Below are positions 32,763 to 40,755 of a DNA stretch of 64,000 nucleotides, in pieces (the first letter of the stretch is position 1; every line of letters starts with the position of its first letter). Below the pieces are notes generated by a model that was not told where the DNA came from, did no database searches, and worked only from the letters and a program-made list of their open reading frames with translations. Made by a program: the position numbers and the translations under genes. This DNA comes from Rathayibacter caricis DSM 15933 (GTDB lineage Bacteria > Actinomycetota > Actinomycetes > Actinomycetales > Microbacteriaceae): contig NZ_PZPL01000001.1 in NCBI RefSeq assembly GCF_003044275.1, positions 1,922,001-1,986,000 on the forward strand, given 5' to 3'.

Positions 32763-32768
32763 TACGGT
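32763..32768 (+). promoter_or_regulatory. -10 hexamer TACGGT, leaderless geometry
   Basis: TACGGT ends exactly seven bases before the A of the ATG at 32775. Confidence 0.6.
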
Positions 32769-32774
32769 GGAGGC

Positions 32775-33761
32775 ATGGACACTCGAACTCTCGGACGCAC
32801 AGGTGCGCCCGTCTCCGTCGTCGGCCTCGGAACCTGGCAGCTCGGTGCCGACTGGGGTGACGTCGCCGAGAACGACGCCCTCGCGATCCTCGACGCCGCC
32901 GTGGAGTCGGGGGTGACCCTTTTCGACACCGCCGACGTGTACGGCGACGGCCGCAGCGAGCGCACGATCGGCTCCTACCTCGCCGCGCATCCCGACTCCG
33001 GGGTGTTCGTCGCGACCAAGATGGGCCGCCGCGTCGACCAGGTGCCCGAGAACTACGTGCTCGACAACTTCCGCGCCTGGACCGACCGCTCGCGCAAGAA
33101 CCTCGGCGTCGACACCCTCGACCTCGTGCAGCTGCACTGCCCGCCCACCTCCGTCTACTCCGACGACGTCGTCTTCGACGCGCTCGACACCCTCGTCTCC
33201 GAGGGCGCGATCGCGAACTACGGCGTCTCGGTCGAGCGCACGGAGGAGGCGCTCACCGCGATCGCGCGGCCGAACGTCGCGAGCGTGCAGATCATCCTGA
33301 ACGCGTTCCGCCTGAAGCCGCTCGACGCGGTGCTGCCCGCCGCCCGCGAAGCCGGAGTGGGGATCCTCGCCCGCGTGCCGCTCGCCTCGGGACTGCTGAG
33401 CGGCCGGTACACGACCGAGACGACCTTCGCGGCCGACGACCACCGCAACTACAACCGCGACGGCTCCGCGTTCGATGTCGGCGAGACGTTCTCGGGCGTC
33501 GACTTCGCCACCGGAGTCGAGGCCGCGCAGGAGTTCTCGCGCCTCGCCGCTGACCACGGCCTCGCCCCCGCGGCCGCCGCGCTCGCCTGGATCATCCAGC
33601 AGGACGGCGTCACCTCGGTGATCCCCGGCGCCCGCTCGCCCGAGCAGGCCCGCGCGAACGCGACCGCCGCCGACGCGGCTCCGCTCGGCCCCGCGTTCAT
33701 GGAGGCCGTCAACGCCCTCTACGACACCCACTTCCGCCCCGCCGTCCACCCCCGCTGGTAG
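32775..33761 (+). CDS. Aldo/keto reductase
   Basis: A 328-residue NADPH-dependent TIM-barrel oxidoreductase. Catalytic residues are visible as D and Y in FDTADVYGDG (about 51-60), K in VATKMGRR (about 80-87) and H in LVQLHCPPTS (about 115-124). The C-terminal GVTSVIPGARSPEQARANAT is the cofactor-phosphate site. It resembles the YajO/YhdN-like group acting on small carbonyls or sugars. It is divergently transcribed from ribokinase and convergent with a DUF559 nuclease gene, whose first palindrome begins eleven bases after its stop. Confidence 0.9.
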   Translation: MDTRTLGRTGAPVSVVGLGTWQLGADWGDVAENDALAILDAAVESGVTLFDTADVYGDGRSERTIGSYLAAHPDSGVFVATKMGRRVDQVPENYVLDNFRAWTDRSRKNLGVDTLDLVQLHCPPTSVYSDDVVFDALDTLVSEGAIANYGVSVERTEEALTAIARPNVASVQIILNAFRLKPLDAVLPAAREAGVGILARVPLASGLLSGRYTTETTFAADDHRNYNRDGSAFDVGETFSGVDFATGVEAAQEFSRLAADHGLAPAAAALAWIIQQDGVTSVIPGARSPEQARANATAADAAPLGPAFMEAVNALYDTHFRPAVHPRW

Positions 33762-33771
33762 CCCGATCGCC

Positions 33772-33826
33772 GAGGTGCCCGAGAACGTCGCTGTTCCTGA
33801 GGGAAGCGAGCATTCTCGGGCACCTC
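33772..33826. repeat. Palindromic repeat family B, copy 1
   Basis: Outer arms GAGGTGCCCGAGAAC (33772-33786) and TTCTCGGGCACCTC (33813-33826), with a partly paired interior. The last two bases lie inside the stop codon of the DUF559 gene at 33825-33827. The same outer arms reappear on the other side of that gene at 34756-34810. Confidence 0.92.
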
Positions 33827-34718
33827 AGGGCTGAAGGGCCTGCTTGACCTGCGCGACGACGGAGGAGAGATCGGCGAGGTCGTCGCCGGTGAGCTCGATC
33901 ACGTGCCAGCCGGCAGCGCGGAGTCGCCCCATCCGGGCGCGGTCCCTGCGCCACCGGCCGCGCTCGACCCGGTGATAGTCGCCGTGGTACTCGATGACCA
34001 CCCTCGCCCAGGCGATGCAGAGATCGACGCGGCCGAGGAACGCACCGTCCGCTGACCTGATCTCGACGTTCGCCTCCACTCCGCGGACCCCCGCTCGCAC
34101 CAGCGCGACGCGGACGATCGACTCCGGCCGCGATTCCGCCCGCGCGTCGAGGAGGTCGAGGGCGAGACGGAGCAGCCCGACTCCGCGGCGCCCCGGGGAG
34201 GAGGCGACCGCGGCGGTCAGTCCCTCACGAGTCACGAGCCTCTCGCGGAGGAGGAAGTCGCCGACCGCGACGAGATCCCCCAGGTCGAGCAGCGCGCCGA
34301 GATCGCACCAGGTGCGTGCCGGGCTCGTGAGGGCGCCGCGCCTGCCCTGGACGACGTCGCCCGGCCGGAAGGTCAGCTTGCGCCCGGCTGTGCCGGCTGC
34401 GTGCGGAGCGCGGCGGGGAGCCTCCACCGCGATGTCGAGATCGGACCGGTGCTCCCACTCGGGAGGCAACGGCGCTCCCCACAACAGCGCGGCGGTCGGC
34501 CCGCAGACCACGGTGCCCGGTCCGAGGCGGTGGAGGAGTGCGGCGCACCGGTCGCCGAGAGTGGACGACGGCACGGCCGTTCGGATCCCGTAGGTCGGAC
34601 GCGCGAGCCTGGGCCCGCGCAGCACCCCGGGCGTCACCCCCGCGGCTCTCGCCTCCGCGACGCTGAACGCTCCTCGCGGCCATTGCTGCTCCTGCACCCC
34701 GACACTCTGGCGCTCCAT
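33825..34718 (-). CDS. DUF559 nuclease-type protein with AbiEi-like N-terminus (intact)
   Basis: A 297-residue protein. The N-terminal part (RGAFSVAEARAAGVTPGVLR ... VVCGPTAALLWGAPLP) resembles the winged-helix region of AbiEi-type antitoxins. The C-terminal part is a Vsr/PD-(D/E)XK-like DUF559 domain with E199, D232 (GRVDLCIAWA), E243 and H249 (VVIEYHGDYH), and ends GWHVIELTGDDLADL. All residues expected for metal-dependent DNA cleavage are present. It is bracketed by two palindromes with identical 14-bp outer arms. A frameshifted relative sits at 16911-17823, also among palindromes. Function in the cell is not established for this family. ATG 34718 is a few bases from a weak CACGCT hexamer. 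Confidence 0.8.
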   Translation of the reverse strand: MERQSVGVQEQQWPRGAFSVAEARAAGVTPGVLRGPRLARPTYGIRTAVPSSTLGDRCAALLHRLGPGTVVCGPTAALLWGAPLPPEWEHRSDLDIAVEAPRRAPHAAGTAGRKLTFRPGDVVQGRRGALTSPARTWCDLGALLDLGDLVAVGDFLLRERLVTREGLTAAVASSPGRRGVGLLRLALDLLDARAESRPESIVRVALVRAGVRGVEANVEIRSADGAFLGRVDLCIAWARVVIEYHGDYHRVERGRWRRDRARMGRLRAAGWHVIELTGDDLADLSSVVAQVKQALQP

Positions 34719-34755
34719 CGGCTAGCGTGCGCCGTTCTGTCCACAGGGGGCAGAC

Positions 34756-34810
34756 GAGGTGCCCGAGAATGCATCGGATCCGTCGGATCCAGTGCGTTCT
34801 CGGGCACCTC
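34756..34810. repeat. Palindromic repeat family B, copy 2
   Basis: Outer arms GAGGTGCCCGAGAA (34756-34769) and TTCTCGGGCACCTC (34797-34810) are identical to copy 1. The interior differs and contains its own stem (CGGATCCG with CGGATCC). It lies between the start of the DUF559 gene and the end of the phosphoglucomutase gene. Confidence 0.92.
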
Positions 34811-34820
34811 GGGGAGCAGG

Positions 34821-36443
34821 CTAGGAGTCGAGGGCGGCGTCGACGATGGTGCGGGCCTCGGCCTGCACCTCGTGGAGGTGGTCGAGGCCGCGGAAGGACT
34901 CGGCGTAGATTTTGTAGACGTCCTCGGTGCCGGACGGGCGCGCGGCGAACCACGCGTTCTCGGTGACGACCTTCACGCCTCCGACGCCCGCGCCGTTGCC
35001 CGGGGCCTTCGAGAGCTTCGCGACGATCTCCTCGCCAGCCAGCGTGGTGGCCGAGATGGCGTCTCCGTCGAGCTTGCCGAGCGCCGCCTTCTGCGCCTTG
35101 GTGGCGACGGCGTCGACGCGCTCGTAGACCGGGTCGCCGAAGCGCTCGGTCAGCTCGCGGTAGAGCGCCGACGGGCTCTTGCCGGTCACGGCGATGATCT
35201 CGGAGGCGAGCAGCGCGAGCAGGATCCCGTCCTTGTCGGTGGTCCACACGGTGCCGTCGAAGCGGAGGAACGACGCGCCCGCCGACTCCTCGCCGCCGAA
35301 GCCGACCGAGCCGTCGACGAGGCCCGGGACGAACCACTTGAAGCCGACCGGCACCTCCCAGAGGCGGCGGCCGAGCGACTCGGCGACGCGGTCGATGATC
35401 GAGGAGGAGACCAGCGTCTTGCCGATCGCCGCGTCCTCGCGCCAGCCGGAGCGGTGCGTGTACAGGTACTGGATGGCGACGGCCAGGTAGTGGTTGGGGT
35501 TCATCAGCCCGCCGTCGGGGGTGACGATGCCGTGGCGGTCGGCGTCGGCGTCGTTGCCGGTGAGCACGTCGTAGTCGCCGGAGCGGGCGACGACGGAGGC
35601 CATCGCGCTCGGGGAGGACGGGTCCATCCGGATCTTGCCGTCCCAGTCGAGGGTCATGAAGCCCCAGGCCGGGTCGACCTCGCCGTTGACGACGGTCAGG
35701 TCGAGCTCGTACATCTCGGCGATCAGCTGCCAGTAGTGCACGGAGGCGCCGCCCAGCGGATCGGCGCCGATGCGCACTCCCGCCTTCTTGATCGCGTCGA
35801 TGTCGATGATGTTCTTCAGGTCCGCCACGTAGTGGGTGCGGAAGTCGTACGTCTCGACGGCCGAGGGCTCGGCCGACTTCACGCCGCGGTTGCCGTCGGC
35901 GATCAGCTCGTTGGCGCGGTCCGCGATCCAGGTGGTGGCGTCGGAGTCGGCCGGTCCGCCGTGCGGCGGGTTGTACTTGAAGCCGCCGTCGCGGGGCGGG
36001 TTGTGCGACGGGGTGACGACGATGCCGTCGGCCTCGTCGGTGTGCGCCGGGTCGTTGTTCCAGCGGAGGATCGCGTGGCTCAGCGCCGGGGTGGGCACGA
36101 AGTCGTCGAACTCGTCGACGAGCACGCGCACCTGGTTCGCGACGAGCACCTCGAGGGCGGTCGTCAGCGCAGGGCGCGAGAGGCCGTGGGTATCGGCGCC
36201 GATGAAGAGCGGACCGGTGATGCCCTGCTCCGTCCGGTACTCGACGATCGCCTGCGTCACCGCAGCGATGTGGTCCTCGTTGAAGGCGGTGTCGAACGAG
36301 GATCCGCGGTGCCCCGAGGTGCCGAAGACCACCTTCTGGAGCGGGTCGGACACGTCCGGCTTGTTGTCGTAGTAGGCCCTCACGAGGGCTTCGACGTCGA
36401 TGAGATCGGAGGCCTGTGCCGGCTTCCCTGCGCGATCGGTCAT
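34821..36443 (-). CDS. pgm: Phosphoglucomutase (alpha-D-glucose phosphate-specific)
   Basis: A 540-residue cytoplasmic enzyme interconverting glucose-1-phosphate and glucose-6-phosphate. It has FGTSGHRGSSFDTAFNEDHI near residue 40, the phosphoserine loop VTPSHNPPRDGGFKYNPPHG (about 140-160), the metal site TGNDADADRHGIVTPDGG (about 298-315), the sugar loop GFGGEESAGASF and the phosphate site ARPSGTEDVYKIYAES near the end. ATG 36443 is preferred over the in-frame ATG nine bases earlier because a CACTAT hexamer ends eight bases upstream of it. Length matches the bacterial Pgm family. Confidence 0.95.
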   Translation of the reverse strand: MTDRAGKPAQASDLIDVEALVRAYYDNKPDVSDPLQKVVFGTSGHRGSSFDTAFNEDHIAAVTQAIVEYRTEQGITGPLFIGADTHGLSRPALTTALEVLVANQVRVLVDEFDDFVPTPALSHAILRWNNDPAHTDEADGIVVTPSHNPPRDGGFKYNPPHGGPADSDATTWIADRANELIADGNRGVKSAEPSAVETYDFRTHYVADLKNIIDIDAIKKAGVRIGADPLGGASVHYWQLIAEMYELDLTVVNGEVDPAWGFMTLDWDGKIRMDPSSPSAMASVVARSGDYDVLTGNDADADRHGIVTPDGGLMNPNHYLAVAIQYLYTHRSGWREDAAIGKTLVSSSIIDRVAESLGRRLWEVPVGFKWFVPGLVDGSVGFGGEESAGASFLRFDGTVWTTDKDGILLALLASEIIAVTGKSPSALYRELTERFGDPVYERVDAVATKAQKAALGKLDGDAISATTLAGEEIVAKLSKAPGNGAGVGGVKVVTENAWFAARPSGTEDVYKIYAESFRGLDHLHEVQAEARTIVDAALDS

Positions 36444-36450
36444 GGGGTCC

Positions 36451-36456
36451 ATAGTG
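36451..36456 (-). promoter_or_regulatory. -10 hexamer CACTAT, leaderless geometry
   Basis: On the minus strand CACTAT ends eight bases before the A of the ATG at 36443. It overlaps the alternative upstream ATG and so argues against it. Confidence 0.5.
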
Positions 36457-36485
36457 GCAGCCCGCCCGGGCCCGCGATACCGCCT

Positions 36486-36509
36486 GGACAGCCGGTGGCT
36501 AGGCTGTCC
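36486..36509. promoter_or_regulatory. Inverted repeat over the pheA promoter
   Basis: GGACAGCC (36486-36493) and GGCTGTCC (36502-36509) are perfect complements around an 8-base centre. The right arm overlaps the -10 hexamer TAGGCT (36500-36505) that ends eight bases before the ATG at 36513. It is either an operator or coincidence with promoter sequence. Confidence 0.45.
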
Positions 36510-36512
36510 GCC

Positions 36513-37472
36513 ATGCCCGACAGCGCCTCCGAGTCCCGTGTCTACAGCTATCTCGGGCCCTCCGGCACGTTCACCGAGGCGGCGCTCGCGCAGGTCCCGG
36601 AGGCACGCGGCCAGCACTGGCGCAGCGTCGCGAACGTGGGCGAGGCGCTGGGCGATCTGGTCTCGGGCCGGAGTCACGGCGCGGTCATCGCGATCGAGAA
36701 CTCGGTCGAGGGCGGAGTGACGGCCACGCAGGACGCGCTGGCGCGGATCCCGGGGCTGCGCATCGTGGGCGAGTACCTGGTGCCCGTCTCGTTCATCCTG
36801 GTGGCGCGGCCGGGGACGCGGCTGGGCGACGTGCGGACCGTGGCCGCGCATCCGGTCGCCTACGGCCAGTGCCGGCAGTGGCTCGACGCCGAGCTGCCCA
36901 GCCACGAGTACCTGCCCGCGTCCAGCAACGTGCAGGCGACGGTGGACCTGCTCGCCGGGTCTCCCGCGGACGCCGCCATCGCTCCTCCGGGGATCGTCGC
37001 GCACCACGCGGTCGACGTGCTGGCCGAGCGGATCGGCGACAACCCGAACGCCGTCACGCGGTTCGTGCACGTCTCGCGCACGACGCTCCTGCCCGAGCCG
37101 ACGGGCGCGGACAAGACGAGCATCATCGCGGAGCTGCCGGCGGACGAGCCGGGCGCGCTGCTCGAGATGCTCGAGCAGTTCGCGACCCGCGGAGTGAACC
37201 TGAGCATGATCCAGTCGCGGCCGATCGGAGACGCCCTCGGCCGCTACCGGTTCGTGCTGGATCTCGACGGGCACGTGGCCGACGAGCGCGTCGCGGACGC
37301 CCTGCTCGGGCTCCGGCGGTTCAGCCCGGGGGTGATCTTCCTGGGTTCCTACCCCCGGGCGGATCGCCGTCCGGTCTCGTACGTGCGACGCTACGACGAC
37401 GAGGTGTTCATCGAGGCGCGGGACTGGCTGCGCGGACTCCTCACCGCGGAGCCGGAGGTCGACGATGACTGA
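36513..37472 (+). CDS. pheA: Prephenate dehydratase
   Basis: A 319-residue monofunctional prephenate dehydratase for phenylalanine synthesis. The N-terminal periplasmic-binding-protein-like domain starts YSYLGPSGTFTEAALAQVPE and contains AVIAIENSVEGGVTATQDAL (about 54-73); ATG 36513 gives the normal start. A C-terminal ACT domain (about 205-285; ELPADEPGALLEMLEQFATR, then GVNLSMIQSRPIGDALGRYR) is the phenylalanine feedback site. TAGGCT lies at leaderless distance before the ATG. It overlaps the following membrane protein gene by eight bases. Confidence 0.94.
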   Translation: MPDSASESRVYSYLGPSGTFTEAALAQVPEARGQHWRSVANVGEALGDLVSGRSHGAVIAIENSVEGGVTATQDALARIPGLRIVGEYLVPVSFILVARPGTRLGDVRTVAAHPVAYGQCRQWLDAELPSHEYLPASSNVQATVDLLAGSPADAAIAPPGIVAHHAVDVLAERIGDNPNAVTRFVHVSRTTLLPEPTGADKTSIIAELPADEPGALLEMLEQFATRGVNLSMIQSRPIGDALGRYRFVLDLDGHVADERVADALLGLRRFSPGVIFLGSYPRADRRPVSYVRRYDDEVFIEARDWLRGLLTAEPEVDDD

Positions 37473-38124
37473 CAGGGACGGGCAGGACCCGGACACGAGC
37501 ACGACGGGCGGGCGGGTGCGCGAGCGCGGCGGGCGCGAGCGCATGGACCCGCGCTACGACCCCGCCTTCCAGCGGGGCTTCGCCGGGGGAGTGGACCGGG
37601 TGCGCGGCGACGACCGCGCGTTCGCCCGACCGGGGGCAGGGCCGCGTCCGACCGGTGCGCGCTCGGCGCCGCTGCCGCGCATCGCCGAGGTCGCCGACAG
37701 CCGGCGCGCGCGCCGGGAGGCCGCCGGGTCCGCGCGGCCCGAGGAGGCGGTGCGCCTGCCCTCCGAGGCCCGGCAGCCCGCGCAGGACGTCGAGCCGGAG
37801 GCTCCGTCCGCCCCGGTGATCGCGTCCGAGCCCGACGCCCCGCTGCTGCGGAACCCCTGGCTCCTGGTGCTGCTGCTCGCGGGACTCGCCGGGACCGCGC
37901 TGGGGTTCGCGATCCTCTCGATCGGCTACTCCTCGCCGCCCGCCCCCTACTACGGCGACTCCGACACCCCGTCGCCGGAGTGGATCCAGCGGCAGATCCT
38001 CTATTACGCGTCGATCCCGCTGCTGGGGTCGCTGCCGTTCTCGCTGCTGATCGCGATCGGGGTCGCAGCGCTGCGCTGGCGCGGGCGTCCGGCCCCGCGC
38101 GAGGAGGAGCAGGCGGAGGACTGA
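37465..38124 (+). CDS. Two-helix membrane protein, unknown function
   Basis: A 219-residue protein. About 125 charged, arginine- and proline-rich, probably disordered cytoplasmic residues (MTDRDGQDPDTSTTGGRVRE..., DPRYDPAFQRGFAGGVDRVR) are followed by two membrane helices (about 130-155, WLLVLLLAGLAGTALGFAIL, and about 178-203, IPLLGSLPFSLLIAIGVAAL). A short loop rich in Pro and Tyr separates them, and the tail is acidic. It overlaps pheA by eight bases. No family was recognised. Confidence 0.78.
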   Translation: MTDRDGQDPDTSTTGGRVRERGGRERMDPRYDPAFQRGFAGGVDRVRGDDRAFARPGAGPRPTGARSAPLPRIAEVADSRRARREAAGSARPEEAVRLPSEARQPAQDVEPEAPSAPVIASEPDAPLLRNPWLLVLLLAGLAGTALGFAILSIGYSSPPAPYYGDSDTPSPEWIQRQILYYASIPLLGSLPFSLLIAIGVAALRWRGRPAPREEEQAED

Positions 38125-38139
38125 GGCCCGCTCCCGCGC

Positions 38140-39255
38140 TCAGACCCCCGAGGCTCCGAACAGCAGTCCGAGCAGGTAGGTGACGAGCGCCGCTCCGTAG
38201 CCGATGCCGAGCTGGCGCAGCGCCCGGGCGAGCGGGGGCGCGCCCGACAGCAGCCCCACGATCGCGCCGGTCGCCAGCAGGGCGAGGCCGACGAGGACCG
38301 CGGCGAGGATCACGGCGGCGATCCCGGACAGGCCCAGGAGGTAGGGCAGCACGGGGATGATCGCGCCCGACGCGAAGAAGCAGAAGCTCGAGAGCGCGGC
38401 GCCCATGCCCGTGCCGATCGACTCGTGCTCGTCGATCGACGGATCGGCCTTCGGGCCGCCGATGGTGATCGGCGACGTAGCCGCGACTCCGCCGCGCAGC
38501 CCCGTGAAGACGTGCTCGGCGCGGGCGTTCGCCTCGGCCTCGGTCATGCCGCGCGCGCGGTAGACGAGGGCGAGCTCGTTCGCGTCGACGTCGAGGTCGG
38601 GGACGAGGCGGTTGGTGTCGAGGTCGGGGGAGGAGGCGCTCAGCAGCTCGCGCTGCGAGCGCACCGAGACGAACTCGCCCGCGCCCATCGAGAGCGCGCC
38701 GGCGAGCAGCCCCGCGAGGCCGGTGAACAGCACGACGCTGGTGGCCACTCCGCTCGCCCCGACGCCCAGCACGAGGGCGAGGTTCGAGACGAGGCCGTCG
38801 TTGGCGCCGAAGACCGCGGCGCGGAAGGTCCCGGAGAGGCGGGTGCGGCCGCGCTCGGCGAGTCCCCGCACGACCTCGCCGTGGATCCGCTCGTCGGCCG
38901 CCATGGCCTCGGTCGCGTCGTCGTCGTCGGCGTAGGGGGAGCGGGCCTCGGCGCGCTGGACGAGCGCGAGCACGAAGACCGAGCCGAAGCGGCGGGTGAG
39001 GAAGCCCAGCACGCGCGTGCGCAGATCCGGTCGCGGCGACGGCTCCGCGGCGGAGCCGAGCAGTCCGCGCCAGTGCTCCTCGTGCCGGCCCTCGGCGGCG
39101 GCGAGGGCGAGCAGGATCTCGCGCTCCTCGCCCGAGCGGCGGCCCGCGAGATCGCGGTAGGTGGCGGCCTCGGCGAGCTCGTCGGCGAGGTAGCGGCGCC
39201 AGCGGCGGATCTGCGCGGGGCTGGGGGGAGCGGGGTCCTGGACGGTGTCCACCAT
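38140..39255 (-). CDS. Ferritin-like/VIT1 (CCC1) fusion, MbfA-like iron exporter
   Basis: A 371-residue protein. The N-terminal domain (about 1-145) is ferritin/rubrerythrin-like with carboxylate ligands in LADELAEAATYRDLAGRRSG, AAAEGRHEEHWRGLLG and AADERIHGEVVRGLAE. The C-terminal VIT1/CCC1 domain has five hydrophobic segments (FRAAVFGANDGLVSNLALVL ... GLLAGALSMGAGEFVSVRSQ, then the last three after residue 280). This matches membrane-bound ferritin A-type proteins, which export iron under iron or peroxide stress. The ATG follows AGGAG. Neighbours do not add evidence. Confidence 0.9.
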   Translation of the reverse strand: MVDTVQDPAPPSPAQIRRWRRYLADELAEAATYRDLAGRRSGEEREILLALAAAEGRHEEHWRGLLGSAAEPSPRPDLRTRVLGFLTRRFGSVFVLALVQRAEARSPYADDDDATEAMAADERIHGEVVRGLAERGRTRLSGTFRAAVFGANDGLVSNLALVLGVGASGVATSVVLFTGLAGLLAGALSMGAGEFVSVRSQRELLSASSPDLDTNRLVPDLDVDANELALVYRARGMTEAEANARAEHVFTGLRGGVAATSPITIGGPKADPSIDEHESIGTGMGAALSSFCFFASGAIIPVLPYLLGLSGIAAVILAAVLVGLALLATGAIVGLLSGAPPLARALRQLGIGYGAALVTYLLGLLFGASGV

Positions 39256-39369
39256 GGGATCTCCTGGGTTCGGGCCCGCCGACCCGCGCGAGAGGGACCG
39301 GTCAGGACGTGCGTCGACTGACCGAAGGTCTCGTTCGCCCGGGTCCGTGCGGATCCGGGTGGAGCGCCG

Positions 39370-39389
39370 GGTCCGGATCGTTCCGGACC
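39370..39389. terminator. Hairpin downstream of the ROK regulator gene
   Basis: GGTCCGGA-TCGT-TCCGGACC, a perfect 8-bp stem with a 4-base loop about 45 bases after the ROK gene stop. It could equally be an operator of the following iron-exporter gene. Confidence 0.5.
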
Positions 39390-39433
39390 AGCATGTCGAC
39401 GCGCCTCGTCGCCTGCCGAGCAGGCGGTGGGAA

Positions 39434-40657
39434 CTACTCCCCTTCGCGTGGACCACCGTAGCCGAGATCGGCGCCGATCGGGCCGGATCGCTCGAGAGGG
39501 CGTCGTGCGGGACCGCGCGGCGAGAGGGCGCGCTGCAGCACCAGGGCGGCGGCGCCGACCGCGGCCGCGTCGGCGACGTGGGCCGACAGCAGTACGCGCG
39601 ACCCCGGATGCTCGTCGGCGAAGCGGGCGCGCAGGACGGCCAGGTGCCGGGAGCCGGCCACCGCGAAGGCGGGTCCGGCGAGCACGACGGAGTCGAGGTC
39701 GAGCAGATCCGCGAGCGCCACGGCGACGTCGGCGAGCTCGTGGGCGGCGGCGTCGACCACGGCAGCGGACGCGGGGTCCCCGCGGACGGCGGCGGTCGCG
39801 ATCACGGCGGCGTCGGCGAACGCGTCGCCCGAGAGGCCGGGGAGTCTCGCCGCGCGCGCTCCCGCGGCGATGCCGGGCAGTCCGACGCGCTCGGCGACGG
39901 GGGCGGAGCCGCGGGGCCCGAAGCGGTCGAGTCGGCCCGCTCCCGCTCCGGAGCCGCGGTGCAGGGCGCCGTCGAGGACGAGGCCGGCGCGGATCCCGCC
40001 GGCGAGGTACAGCGTGCAGTGCGCGCCCGCCGCCGGGAACGTCCCGGCCCAGAACTCGCCGACGGCGGCGGCCGAGGCGTCGTCGTCGAGCAGCACGGGC
40101 AGCGCGCAGGCCTCCTCGAGCAGCGAGCGCAGCCCGGCGGCCGCCCACTCCGCGCCCTGCGGGCCGGGCAGGCCGACGACGCGCTCGCCCGAGCGGTCGA
40201 CGCCGCCCGGAGTGACGACGCCGACGCCGACGACCCGCTCGCGCTCGACGCCGAGCGCCTCGATCAGGAGGTCGATCCGCTCGGCGAAGCCGCGCACGAA
40301 CGACTCCGGGCCCTCGTCGAGGACGCCGCGGGTGCGGAGCCTCCCGACGACGGATCCGGCGAGATCCGCCACGATCGCGGTGGTCGAGTCGGCCTCGAGC
40401 TGCAGGCCGAGGGCGACGCGCGCGGACGGCACGAGGGCGAGGAGCTCTCGCGGCTTGCCGCCCGTCGACTCCGAGCGGCCCGCGTCCGCGACGAGCCCGT
40501 CGGCGAGCAGCTGCCGGACGAGGATCGACACGGTCGCCTGCGTCAGCCCGGTGACCTGGGCGAGCTCGACCCGGCTGATCGGACCGCGGGCGCGCACGAG
40601 ATCCAGCAGGACCCCGCGGCTCGTCGCGGGGGAGCGGGGCGCTCGCGTGGTCGCCAT
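39434..40657 (-). CDS. ROK-family transcriptional repressor
   Basis: A 407-residue regulator. The N-terminal winged helix-turn-helix (about 12-75; SRVELAQVTGLTQATVSILV) is followed by a ROK sugar-kinase-like domain (about 80-395; GLQLEADSTTAIVADLAGSV, VLLDDDASAAAVGEFWAG, HCTLYLAGGIRAGLVLDG). The usual ROK zinc motif CxCGxxGC is not evident. It is divergent from the beta-mannosidase gene across a 98-base gap holding two palindromes, so it most likely represses that gene and itself and responds to a sugar. GGAGG precedes the ATG. Confidence 0.9.
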   Translation of the reverse strand: MATTRAPRSPATSRGVLLDLVRARGPISRVELAQVTGLTQATVSILVRQLLADGLVADAGRSESTGGKPRELLALVPSARVALGLQLEADSTTAIVADLAGSVVGRLRTRGVLDEGPESFVRGFAERIDLLIEALGVERERVVGVGVVTPGGVDRSGERVVGLPGPQGAEWAAAGLRSLLEEACALPVLLDDDASAAAVGEFWAGTFPAAGAHCTLYLAGGIRAGLVLDGALHRGSGAGAGRLDRFGPRGSAPVAERVGLPGIAAGARAARLPGLSGDAFADAAVIATAAVRGDPASAAVVDAAAHELADVAVALADLLDLDSVVLAGPAFAVAGSRHLAVLRARFADEHPGSRVLLSAHVADAAAVGAAALVLQRALSPRGPARRPLERSGPIGADLGYGGPREGE

Positions 40658-40692
40658 CGGCGCCTCCGTTCTGCTCGTGCGTCCCTTGACGG

Positions 40693-40719
40693 TACTTCGT
40701 TAAGTCGTCTAAGAAAGTA
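40693..40719. promoter_or_regulatory. 27-bp imperfect palindrome, ROK operator candidate
   Basis: TACTTCGTTA (40693-40702) and TAAGAAAGTA (40710-40719) are complementary at 8 of 10 positions across a 7-base centre. It is an AT-rich island in GC-rich DNA between the ROK gene and the mannosidase gene. Confidence 0.6.
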
Positions 40720-40734
40720 TCCGACACCGGATAC
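40717..40734. promoter_or_regulatory. Second palindrome before the mannosidase gene
   Basis: GTATCCG-ACAC-CGGATAC, perfect 7-bp arms, 22-39 bases upstream of the ATG at 40756 and abutting the first palindrome. Likely a second operator or a 5'-leader hairpin. Confidence 0.55.
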
Positions 40735-40755
40735 GACAACCGAGGCGAGGAAGCC

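Noticed and set aside
34401..36500. A long plus-strand frame antisense to the DUF559 and pgm genes, joined to pheA
   Set aside because: Only the part from 36513 matches a protein family (prephenate dehydratase). The upstream part is a mirror of pgm.
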